The translations under genes were made by a program, and so were the position numbers. Positions 1 through 5,187 of a DNA stretch of 5,615 nt are shown piece after piece (positions within the stretch are counted from its first letter, which is position 1; each line of letters starts with the position of its first letter). The notes beneath the pieces were generated by a model that worked only from the letters and a program-made list of their open reading frames with translations, was not told where the DNA came from and made no database searches. This DNA is from Chroococcidiopsidaceae cyanobacterium CP_BM_RX_35 (GTDB taxonomy: Bacteria; Cyanobacteriota; Cyanobacteriia; Cyanobacteriales; Chroococcidiopsidaceae): contig JAFAVL010000666.1 of the NCBI GenBank assembly GCA_019242465.1, forward strand, positions 1 through 5,615. The letters run 5' to 3'.

Positions 1-830
1 AATTGAGTACGCCACACTTGAAAACAAGTCCATCCAAGTGAGAAAATTATTAAGCCGCTGAGGACTGCCTCCCCAATTAAACCAAAATTGGGTGCCATTC
101 CCGATAGAGTAATCTGTCGCAAGCTCTCAATAATTGGCAGCAGCGGATTCAAGAACAAAAAAGGCTGCACCCGAGGTGGTACAATTGCTGTTGGATAGAA
201 GACAGGGGTGCCGACCAATAGGACAAATACGACTAACTCATAAAAGTAGGACAAATCTCTAAAAAATACGTATAATGCACTTACCAGAAATCCCACCCCG
301 ATACAAACCAAAACCAGAGCAAGCAATGGCAACGTCAGGGCTAGGGCGTTAATGAATTTTCTAGAAGTCAGCAATGTGACAATCATCAGTAACGGCAGTA
401 TACTAACCACTAGCTGAAATACATTTGCTGCAATCATAGATACTGGAAACACACTTATCGGCAATTGAATCTTATTCAAAAGCGCCCCATTGCTGACAAC
501 ACTCGGTAATGCTTGGGATGTTGCAGCTGAGAAAAAATTCATGACAACTATGCCTGTAAACGCTGCTAGCGCATAGTTGAGGAATGAGTGTCCGTAATAA
601 GGAGCAAACACTGCTCCAAAGATCGCCGTATACAACACCGTCATAGTTAGTGGATTTAACAACGACCAACCGATACCTAGCAAAGAACCCCGATAGCGCA
701 CCTTCAGGTTTCGCGTCACTAGAACATTCAGCAGCTCCCAGTAGCGCTGCACCTGCGACAGGCTAGCATCAGATTTCAGAGAGCGCTGCACTTGCAACAA
801 GCGAACGCCAGATCTTAGAGAAAGCTTCAT
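1..830 (-). CDS. ABC-2 type permease of a polysaccharide-type exporter (Wzm/TagG-like), 3' end cut by window edge
   Basis: The minus strand is open from ATG at 830-828 through 276 codons to the window edge, without a stop. The protein looks like the membrane subunit of an ABC exporter of the Wzm/TagG (ABC-2) class, which with a separate ATPase moves polysaccharide or lipid-linked glycan across the inner membrane. Visible hallmarks are RYRGSLLGIGWSLLNPL at about residues 45-61 (cytoplasmic lead-in to the first membrane helix), FFRDL at 189-193, TPVFYP at 208-213 and NPLLPIIESLRQ at 228-239. About six hydrophobic segments can be seen (roughly 56-75, 83-103, 130-153, 163-188, 196-213 and 253-272). 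Family members are about 270-285 residues, so probably only a few codons are missing. The start is not certain: a GAGG abuts the ATG and is too close for a normal ribosome site. The partner ATPase would be expected just beyond the left edge. The transported substrate cannot be told from the sequence. Confidence 0.88.
   Translation of the reverse strand, partial: MKLSLRSGVRLLQVQRSLKSDASLSQVQRYWELLNVLVTRNLKVRYRGSLLGIGWSLLNPLTMTVLYTAIFGAVFAPYYGHSFLNYALAAFTGIVVMNFFSAATSQALPSVVSNGALLNKIQLPISVFPVSMIAANVFQLVVSILPLLMIVTLLTSRKFINALALTLPLLALVLVCIGVGFLVSALYVFFRDLSYFYELVVFVLLVGTPVFYPTAIVPPRVQPFLFLNPLLPIIESLRQITLSGMAPNFGLIGEAVLSGLIIFSLGWTCFQVWRTQ
743..820 (-). repeat. 39-bp in-frame tandem duplication inside the permease N-terminus
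   Basis: Positions 743-781 and 782-820 are adjacent copies of a 39-bp unit matching at 30 of 39 positions by eye. Because 39 is a multiple of three, the protein carries two 13-residue units, SLRSGVRLLQVQR (residues 4-16) and SLKSDASLSQVQR (17-29), in the cytoplasmic tail before the first membrane helix. Most differences are transitions, which suggests an old duplication kept in frame. Confidence 0.75.
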
Positions 831-1044
831 CCTCAAACACCCCAAAAAGACCAGAAGCAATTTATCCAGGTATTCTACCCTATGCGATTCCTACCACTCC
901 AAAAATACTCCCTCAATTTCCAACGGAGACAGAGTATTGTCAAGCCCTAGTGGTTGATGTATTTCATCCTATGATTTGAGATAGCTGTGCTCTCGTTCAA
1001 CGGTTCCGCTACACTGAGTCATGTTAATCGCAGCGTGATCTGGA
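831..1044. promoter_or_regulatory. Divergent intergenic region between the permease gene and petP, with weak promoter candidates
   Basis: This 214-bp region separates two divergent genes, so it should hold promoters for both. Toward petP, TATGAT at 970-975 is a good -10 candidate with no convincing -35 at 16-18 bp; it would give a leader of about 60 nt. Toward the permease, TAGAAT (minus strand, plus positions 872-877) is a -10 candidate with a poor TTGGAG 19 bp upstream. A perfect TTGACA lies on the minus strand at 938-943, but no good -10 follows it. No riboswitch or protein-binding palindrome was recognised. Confidence 0.35.
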
Positions 1045-1242
1045 ATGGAAATCGGACAACAAGTCAAAGTCTACCGTCTGAGGGACAGGGTATCGCCAAC
1101 ACTAGTCAAACGGTTGGGACAAGTCGGCACCATTAAAGGGTTCAAAATGACTGATGGTAGCGGCGTTGGCGTGGTAGTACAGTTCAACGATAATTTTGCC
1201 ACCTGGTTTTTCGAGGATGAACTCAAGGGAGCGCCGGAGTAG
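1045..1242 (+). CDS. petP: PetP, small accessory subunit of the cytochrome b6f complex (DUF2862 family)
   Basis: The 65-residue product closely matches cyanobacterial PetP (Synechocystis Ssr2998 type). Recognisable stretches are the start MEIGQQVKVYRLRDRVSP, the centre LGQVGTIKGFKMTDGSGVG (about 24-42) and the end FATWFFEDEL (51-60). PetP has an SH3-like beta-barrel fold, is peripheral on the cytoplasmic face of cytochrome b6f, and is thought to tune electron flow, including linear versus cyclic transport. It has no signal peptide or membrane segment, as expected. The length is normal for the family. The ATG at 1045 is chosen because the conserved N-terminus begins exactly there; only a weak GGA precedes it. 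The gene diverges from the permease gene and lies upstream of get3d and chlG on the same strand. A hairpin surrounds its stop codon. Confidence 0.93.
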   Translation: MEIGQQVKVYRLRDRVSPTLVKRLGQVGTIKGFKMTDGSGVGVVVQFNDNFATWFFEDELKGAPE

Positions 1243-1258
1243 AACTCCAGCTGCGCTC
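1229..1258 (+). promoter_or_regulatory. Hairpin spanning the petP stop codon
   Basis: An outer 6-bp stem, GAGCGC (1229-1234) with GCGCTC (1253-1258), encloses an inner 5-bp stem, GGAGT (1236-1240) with ACTCC (1244-1248), around a 3-nt loop. The internal loop is C on one side and AGCT on the other. The stop codon TAG (1240-1242) sits at the tip. No run of T follows, so it is not a standard Rho-independent terminator. It could protect the petP 3' end, mark a processing site or partly stop transcription. Function is inferred; only the pairing is seen. Confidence 0.4.
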
Positions 1259-1383
1259 TACCGCCAGCTCAAAACCATGCAGTAGAAATTAACTTTAAGG
1301 TATCTCCCCTTGGCGTGTGGGGGTACTTAACCAAACATGGCAAGATCGCTCTAGGTAATTATAACCGCTGAGGAAATCAAGTA

Positions 1384-2481
1384 ATGGCCCTAATATTGAC
1401 ATTTTTGGGCAAAGGCGGCACTGGTCGCACAAGCATCGCGACTGCTGCTGCTAGACAATTAGCCAGCCGAGGAAAGCGGGTGCTACTGGCAGGACAGGAT
1501 ACCAGTCCAGCCTTCAGACTTTTAGTAGGCGCAACCTCTTCCTCCCCTGATCCTCAAGAACTGGCCTCGAACCTCCAAGTTGTGCAGTTCCAAACATCTG
1601 TGCTTCTGGAGCGGAGCTGGGAAGAGGTGAAAAAACTGGAAGCGCAATACCTCCGCACGCCAATCCTCAAGGAAGTTTACGGTCAAGAACTGAGCGTGTT
1701 GCCAGGAATGGATAGCGCTTTAGTACTCAATGCTATCCGGGAGTATGACGCCAGTGGCGAATATGACGTTATTGTCTACGATGGCACTGGTGACATGTCC
1801 ACTTTGCGAATGTTGGGGATGGCAGACAGCCTGAGCTGGTATATGCGTCGATTTGGTAAGTTGCTGGCAGATTCCGATCTCGGTAAAACGGTTTCGCCTT
1901 TCATCCAGCCCGTTGTAAGTACTGTCTTCAATGTCAGCTGGACTGGTGATAACTTGACCCAACCCACTAATAAAGTCACTAATTTACTGGAGCAGGGTCA
2001 AGCGGCACTGGCTGACCCCAATCGGGTTGCTGCCTACCTCGTGACCACTGATGACGCGCCTGCCGTCGCGACTGCTCGTTATCTCTGGGGTGTAGCTCAG
2101 CAAATAGGGTTAACAGTGGGCGGCGTCATTCTCAACCAGTCGGCTGTGACTGAAACAGTATCAGCTGAGTTTTCTCCCCTACCAGTCAGTAGCGTTCCCA
2201 GTTGTCCAAGTGGTGACTGGCAACCTTTGATGGACGGCCTGCCAGATTTCACCCAAGCCGCACAAGCTCCTAAACCAATTGAGATCGATGCTTCAGCCCG
2301 TCAAGTCCGCCTGTTCCTGCCTGGTTTTGACAAACAGCAGGTCAAGCTAACTCAGTCCGGTCCAGAAGTTACCGTAGAAGCAGGAGACCAGCGACGGAAT
2401 ATCCTCCTCCCTCCGGCTTTTGGTGGTAAACCCATAAAAGGTGCGAAGTTCCAAAATAGTTATTTAACAATATCGTTTTAA
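1384..2481 (+). CDS. get3d: Get3d: Get3/ArsA-family ATPase with C-terminal alpha-crystallin-like (ArsA_HSP20) domain
   Basis: The 365-residue protein has a SIMIBI-type P-loop NTPase domain (about 1-290) followed by an HSP20-like beta domain (about 298-365, starting PIEIDASARQVRLFLPGF). This arrangement defines Get3d, a Get3 paralogue of cyanobacteria and plastids; its clients are not well known, but a chaperone role for membrane proteins is plausible. The deviant Walker A reads GKGGTGRTS at 9-17: the signature Lys (K10) is kept, but the usual P-loop Lys is Arg (R15). Switch I reads DTSPA (39-43) instead of the usual DTDPA, so the residue aligned with the catalytic Asp is Ser. Switch II resembles DGTGDMSTLR (133-142), and the adenine-binding Asn is probably N251 in VILNQ. 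The CxxC zinc motif of eukaryotic Get3 is absent (one Cys, C274). GAGGA at 1370-1374, 9 nt before the ATG, supports the start. chlG follows after 20 bp, suggesting an operon. It is unlikely to be an arsenite pump subunit. Confidence 0.88.
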   Translation: MALILTFLGKGGTGRTSIATAAARQLASRGKRVLLAGQDTSPAFRLLVGATSSSPDPQELASNLQVVQFQTSVLLERSWEEVKKLEAQYLRTPILKEVYGQELSVLPGMDSALVLNAIREYDASGEYDVIVYDGTGDMSTLRMLGMADSLSWYMRRFGKLLADSDLGKTVSPFIQPVVSTVFNVSWTGDNLTQPTNKVTNLLEQGQAALADPNRVAAYLVTTDDAPAVATARYLWGVAQQIGLTVGGVILNQSAVTETVSAEFSPLPVSSVPSCPSGDWQPLMDGLPDFTQAAQAPKPIEIDASARQVRLFLPGFDKQQVKLTQSGPEVTVEAGDQRRNILLPPAFGGKPIKGAKFQNSYLTISF

Positions 2482-2501
2482 ACACCTCGCAAATACGCCT
2501 T

Positions 2502-3554
2502 ATGTCAGAGTCAACTCCCTCACCCTTATCTCCAGACTCCAAACCATCTGAGGCAATAAACATCAATCCTACTAGCTCCTTAGATGCACCTTCAGCTCTC
2601 AGTAGTCGCACCGCTAAAACCCGGCAACTGCTGGGAATGAAAGGTGCGGCGCCAGGGGAGACATCAATCTGGAAAATCCGCCTCCAATTGATGAAGCCGA
2701 TCACTTGGATTCCTCTTATATGGGGTGTAGTCTGTGGCGCAGCGTCCTCCGGGCAGTTTAGTTGGACCTGGGAAGATGTGCTGAAGGCGGCTACATGCAT
2801 GTTATTGTCGGGACCATTACTAGCGGGTTACACCCAAATCACCAATGATTTCTACGACCGCGACATTGATGCCATCAATGAACCCTATCGCCCCATTCCC
2901 TCTGGAGCCATCTCCGTGCCCCAGGTCGTTGCCCAGATACTTGTGTTGTTAATTGCTGGGATTGGTGTTGCCTACGCCCTTGATCTCTGGGCTGGTCATG
3001 AGTTCCCAACTATGACGGCGTTGGCACTCTTTGGTGCTTTCTTGGCATATATCTATTCAGCTCCACCCCTAAAACTGAAGCGTAACGGTTGGTTGGGTGG
3101 CTACGCCCTTGGTGCCAGCTACATTGCTCTGCCTTGGTGGGCAGGTCATGCTTTATTTGGCGACCTGAACTGGACAATTGTCATTCTGACACTGATCTAT
3201 AGTCTAGCCGGATTGGGGATTGCGGTGGTTAATGACTTCAAGAGTGTAGAGGGCGATCGCCAACTGGGGTTGAAGTCGCTCCCTGTGATGTTTGGTGTCA
3301 CTACTGCCGCCTGGATTTGTGTCGCCATGATTGACCTATTTCAAGCTGGGATCGCTGCTTATCTCATTTACTTGCACCAAAATCTGTACGGCACGATTCT
3401 GCTACTGCTGGTTATCCCACAAATCACCTTTCAGGATATGTATTTTCTGCGCGATCCCTTGAACAATGATGTCAAGTATCAGGCAAGTGCCCAACCATTT
3501 CTTGTTTTGGGGATGCTTGTTGCTGGATTAGCGCTGGGTCATGCATCTGTTTGA
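2502..3554 (+). CDS. chlG: Chlorophyll synthase ChlG (UbiA prenyltransferase family)
   Basis: ChlG esterifies chlorophyllide a with geranylgeranyl or phytyl diphosphate, the last step of chlorophyll a synthesis, in the thylakoid membrane. The 350-residue protein has both UbiA aspartate-rich motifs: NDFYDRDIDAINEPYRPIP (115-133, binding Mg2+-diphosphate) and NDFKSVEGDRQLG (244-256). YSAPPLKLKRNGW (185-197) is typical of ChlG. About nine hydrophobic segments run from residue 66 to 348. From RQLLGMKGAAPGE (41-53) onward it closely resembles Synechocystis ChlG. The preceding Ser/Pro-rich tail of about 40 residues makes it roughly 25 residues longer than that protein, which is 324 residues as I recall. 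No Shine-Dalgarno is visible before the ATG at 2502. With only 20 bp after get3d, translation may be coupled or use another mechanism. An ATG at residue 46 exists but would remove part of the conserved start. In Synechocystis, ChlG associates with HliD, Ycf39 and the YidC insertase, which makes the neighbouring get3d notable. Confidence 0.97.
   Translation: MSESTPSPLSPDSKPSEAININPTSSLDAPSALSSRTAKTRQLLGMKGAAPGETSIWKIRLQLMKPITWIPLIWGVVCGAASSGQFSWTWEDVLKAATCMLLSGPLLAGYTQITNDFYDRDIDAINEPYRPIPSGAISVPQVVAQILVLLIAGIGVAYALDLWAGHEFPTMTALALFGAFLAYIYSAPPLKLKRNGWLGGYALGASYIALPWWAGHALFGDLNWTIVILTLIYSLAGLGIAVVNDFKSVEGDRQLGLKSLPVMFGVTTAAWICVAMIDLFQAGIAAYLIYLHQNLYGTILLLLVIPQITFQDMYFLRDPLNNDVKYQASAQPFLVLGMLVAGLALGHASV
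3253..3260. repeat. HIP1 octamer
   Basis: GCGATCGC, the highly iterated palindrome of many cyanobacterial genomes, occurs inside chlG at codons for E-G-D-R. It extends to the ten-base form GGCGATCGCC at 3252-3261. It supports cyanobacterial origin and needs no local function. Confidence 0.85.
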
Positions 3555-3571
3555 AGAGCTTCACCAACCCA

Positions 3572-4267
3572 TCAGTCAGCTATTATTACCCAATCATTGC
3601 TAGGAGTAAACGCAATAACATGGATGTTTAGGCTAGGAGTAAACTTAAGGCTGCCTACTTGATAGCCTGGACTTAGAGTTTTTATCTTATCAGCAAGCGC
3701 TTGTGGAATATTAACGTAATACGGTGTAATAACGTCAAGTGGCTGCTCTGCGATCGCTACAGTTCCACCTTGGGGAGTAAGCGTAAAACTAGTGATATTT
3801 GCAAATTGTATATTCTGTATTGCTGTAAGCTGATCGCGGAGCTCTTGTGGAATATCGTCACTGTAGTAAAATGTATTAATGTTATTAAGAAATACTACCC
3901 CACCCTGGGGAGTAAATACAACTCTGTTCACTCCGCTTGTTTTCTTGAACAGGGTCTGAATTTTGCTAGAAAGCGATGGTGGAGTATTGCTGCTAACGAA
4001 ACAATATTGACCCACATCATGTACAATTACAAATCCACCCTGGAGAGCAAATGCAATATCGTCGACGTTGTCCCCAGCAGGTTGTGAAGCTAGATAGGTA
4101 AGTTCATTAACAGCCTCTTGTGGAATATTATTATAAGAAAAATTAAAATTTGGAAGAAAAGTAAAATTACTAACGCGGTAAATAATTACCCATCCACCCT
4201 GAGGAGTAAATAAAATTCTACTAATAGAATATCCTTTGTTAACTATATTGGTGAATTTATGGAATTC
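3572..4267 (-). CDS. C-terminal fragment: tandem-repeat domain with FTPQGGWVI motifs
   Basis: This frame is open from 4267 to TGA at 3574-3572 (231 codons). The only usual start codon is GTG at 4015, which would give 147 residues beginning GQYCFVSSN. Five related units are visible. Each opens with an I-P-Q-E-L-like helix cap (ATT codons at 4126, 3853 and 3709; a T-P-P-S-L variant at 3985), continues with an amphipathic stretch, then F-T-P-Q-G-G followed by a hydrophobic beta strand (WVIIY, FVIVH, VVFLN, TVAIA, WVIIA). Unit spacing is 47, 44 and 48 residues. Repeats of this general look occur in bacterial secreted or surface proteins, often written GWVILY...IPQ; their function is not known to me. 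I find no enzyme motif. The DNA is AT-rich compared with chlG. It is most likely the tail of the broken lectin-containing gene. Confidence 0.6.
   Translation of the reverse strand, partial: EFHKFTNIVNKGYSISRILFTPQGGWVIIYRVSNFTFLPNFNFSYNNIPQEAVNELTYLASQPAGDNVDDIAFALQGGFVIVHDVGQYCFVSSNTPPSLSSKIQTLFKKTSGVNRVVFTPQGGVVFLNNINTFYYSDDIPQELRDQLTAIQNIQFANITSFTLTPQGGTVAIAEQPLDVITPYYVNIPQALADKIKTLSPGYQVGSLKFTPSLNIHVIAFTPSNDWVIIAD
3599..4210 (-). repeat. Coding tandem repeats, five copies of an FTPQGG-type segment plus a 33-bp terminal duplication
   Basis: A conserved 17-base segment close to CCACCCTGGGGAGTAAA (complement of the FTPQGG codons) lies at 4194-4210, 4035-4051, 3900-3916 and 3765-3781. A second conserved element, CTTGTGGAATAT (complement of the I-P-Q codons), recurs near 4118, 3844 and 3700. 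In the last unit the motif is doubled: GCTAGGAGTAAAC is present identically at 3632-3644 and 3599-3611, giving FTPS twice, 11 residues apart. The DNA similarity shows expansion by tandem duplication. Confidence 0.75.
3750..3757. repeat. HIP1 octamer
   Basis: A second GCGATCGC lies within the repeat-domain frame, at the codons for A-I-A in TVAIAEQ. Its presence in this AT-rich stretch suggests the segment has been in a cyanobacterial genome for some time rather than arriving recently from a distant source. Confidence 0.75.
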
Positions 4268-4587
4268 TCATAGAGAACTAGATTGCCATCACTCTGACAG
4301 ACAAGGCTATATTGACCATTTGGTGAAGTTATTGATTGGTTTGCTGCTAAAGCTTGACCTGAACTAAGAATGCCTGACGTCCCACTAGCACTAGCAATCA
4401 ACCGCTTTCTTGGTGGAACACTGCCTGAAGCGAGAGTTTTACTAACCGAACTCACTTGAACACTAGAAACCAGTGACTGGCTCTCAAATCGGTGAGGAAC
4501 GGCAGCAGTAGTATAGCCAGTTAAATTGGTAGTATTCAAGACTATCTCAAATAGCGTAATCCTAAATGACTTATAAACAGGGTGCAT
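4243..4587 (-). CDS. N-terminal fragment with the beginning of a bulb-type (B_lectin) domain
   Basis: From ATG at 4587-4585 this frame encodes 114 residues ending at TAG 4245-4243; a TTG three codons upstream is a less likely start. The first 60 or so residues are Ser/Thr/Val-rich and not recognised, with no convincing signal peptide. The C-terminal part, from about GILSSGQALAANQS to SPNGQYSLVCQSDGNLVLYE, matches the first strand block of a bulb-type lectin domain, including the diagnostic QxDxNxVxY motif as QSDGNLVLY. Complete B_lectin domains are about 110 residues with up to three such motifs; only one is present here. The protein is probably truncated and may not fold as a lectin. No Shine-Dalgarno is seen before the start. 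Confidence 0.6.
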   Translation of the reverse strand: MHPVYKSFRITLFEIVLNTTNLTGYTTAAVPHRFESQSLVSSVQVSSVSKTLASGSVPPRKRLIASASGTSGILSSGQALAANQSITSPNGQYSLVCQSDGNLVLYENSINSPI

Positions 4588-4741
4588 ACTGAACAAATAG
4601 AAAAAAGCACATTTTTGGGGATTGGGAAATAATTTAAAGAGTCATTTGCTACGTTAAAAGATTTTCCGGTTCACTGAGGATTAACAATACCATAATTTCT
4701 TCCCGTTTGCGTAATACCTCGTAAAGTAGAACGTTCCCTAG
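4588..4741. other. Divergent intergenic region, no clear promoter
   Basis: This AT-rich 154-bp stretch lies between the lectin fragment (minus) and the signal-peptide ORF (plus). CATAAT at 4691-4696 is a possible plus-strand -10 with no good -35. Nothing convincing was found for the minus strand, and no RNA gene or palindrome was recognised. Confidence 0.4.
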
Positions 4742-4906
4742 ATGCTGAAACTTTTTGTATCTCTTACTGTTTTTGGTACAGCCATTGCTGTCGGTTTAGC
4801 TAATAGTGTTTTTGCCCCGTCTCAGAAGCTTGTCAGTCATCCTGCGATCTCTCTAGTAAAAACTTACCTTGTTAAGCGACATACCCCGGAGGCGGAGCTA
4901 TCCTAG
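4742..4906 (+). CDS. Small protein with N-terminal signal peptide, possibly frameshifted
   Basis: ATG at 4742 opens a 54-codon frame ending at TAG 4904-4906. Residues 1-25 form a textbook Sec signal peptide: positively charged start MLK, hydrophobic core LFVSLTVFGTAIAVGLA, and a probable cleavage after SVFA (VFA|PSQ). The mature part is only about 29 residues, begins PSQKLVSHPAISLVK and is not recognised. A second frame, open from 4876 to TGA at 5059-5061, overlaps the end and reads ATYPGGGAILGSAQNS followed by NGTCQTQ and an aromatic-rich tail. If both were once one gene, a minus-one shift around 4855-4890 would fuse them into an exported protein of roughly 105 residues. That is only a possibility. 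No clear Shine-Dalgarno precedes the start. It may be a real small exported protein, a gene remnant, or chance. Confidence 0.45.
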   Translation: MLKLFVSLTVFGTAIAVGLANSVFAPSQKLVSHPAISLVKTYLVKRHTPEAELS

Positions 4907-4913
4907 GCTCCGC
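4892..4913 (+). repeat. GC-rich inverted repeat around the stop of the signal-peptide ORF
   Basis: GCGGAGC (4892-4898) pairs perfectly with GCTCCGC (4907-4913) across an 8-nt loop, TATCCTAG. It stands out in an AT-rich area. No T-run follows on either strand, so it is not a typical terminator. Confidence 0.45.
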
Positions 4914-5187
4914 TCAAAATTCAACTAATGGTACGTGCCAAACTCAGGCGATGATTTCTATCACGTTTGCGGCTGAATACTTTTGGGTTGTGGGCGTCAA
5001 TTTTTCTTATGGAGCAGTCAGCACCAAACATTTTGGCTACACTTTCCTGTCTTCAGTATGACTCCGCCCATAGTTAAGCTTTCCCTATCTCTGATAAAAT
5101 TTTCTTATATGTAAAAGCTATTGTGATTTTCCTAGTTTATCTTTAAAGTAATTTACAGAAGTAAAGAACAGGAAGGAAGTGATAATC
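4907..5187. other. Stretch without an assigned gene; candidate promoter for the downstream small gene
   Basis: The first part (to 5061) is the open continuation in another frame described with the signal-peptide ORF. The rest is AT-rich and non-coding. TTGTGA at 5121-5126 and TAAAGT at 5144-5149, spaced by 17 bp, could be the -35 and -10 of a promoter for the gene starting at 5188 (four of six consensus matches each). No NtcA-type GTA-N8-TAC site was found. Confidence 0.3.

Larger units (their letters stand above)
3572..4587 (-). pseudogene. Frameshifted gene: B_lectin start joined out of frame to a tandem-repeat domain
   Basis: Two open stretches on the minus strand, 4587-4243 and 4267-3572, overlap in different frames and look like one broken gene. 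The downstream frame is clearly coding, with repeat units up to 4267, yet it has no ATG, GTG or TTG before GTG 4015, which lies in the middle of a repeat. It is closed upstream by TGA at 4270-4268. The upstream frame ends at TAG 4245-4243, shortly after the first lectin motif. A one-base loss (or two-base gain) near 4262-4272 would join them. The lectin domain also lacks its later motifs and the first repeat lacks its opening residues, so a larger deletion at the same point may be involved. No slippery heptamer suggests programmed frameshifting. A sequencing error cannot be excluded. The stop lies 17 bp from the end of convergent chlG. Confidence 0.6.

Noticed and set aside
472..669. 65-codon minus-strand frame inside the permease gene
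   Set aside because: It is a different frame of the same strand within a clear membrane-protein reading frame.
1021..1038. Five-codon ORF just upstream of petP
   Set aside because: It is too short to judge as a leader peptide and has no ribosome site or attenuator-like structure.
1300..1326. Hairpin-like GTA...CCCC / GGGG...TAC in the petP-get3d spacer as a terminator
   Set aside because: The stem is interrupted and no T-run follows.
1360..1365. TATAAC as a -10 box for get3d
   Set aside because: It has no -35, and the start point would fall on the ribosome binding site, leaving almost no leader.
1720..1979. Two overlapping minus-strand open frames inside get3d
   Set aside because: They are antisense to a conserved domain and have no recognisable protein character.
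2369..2800. 143-codon open frame on the minus strand across the get3d/chlG junction
   Set aside because: It is antisense to two well-recognised genes, and its translation shows no family features.
3701..4087. 128-codon open frame on the plus strand
   Set aside because: It is the shadow of the minus-strand repeat domain, whose frame shows regular protein repeats; the plus-strand translation does not.
3599..4210. Possible CRISPR-like or intergenic repeat array
   Set aside because: The repeats are imperfect, spaced by about 135-159 bp, keep one reading frame and encode a protein motif.
4255..4275. Programmed ribosomal frameshift linking the lectin and repeat frames
   Set aside because: No slippery heptamer or following pseudoknot or stem is visible; mutation or sequencing error is simpler.
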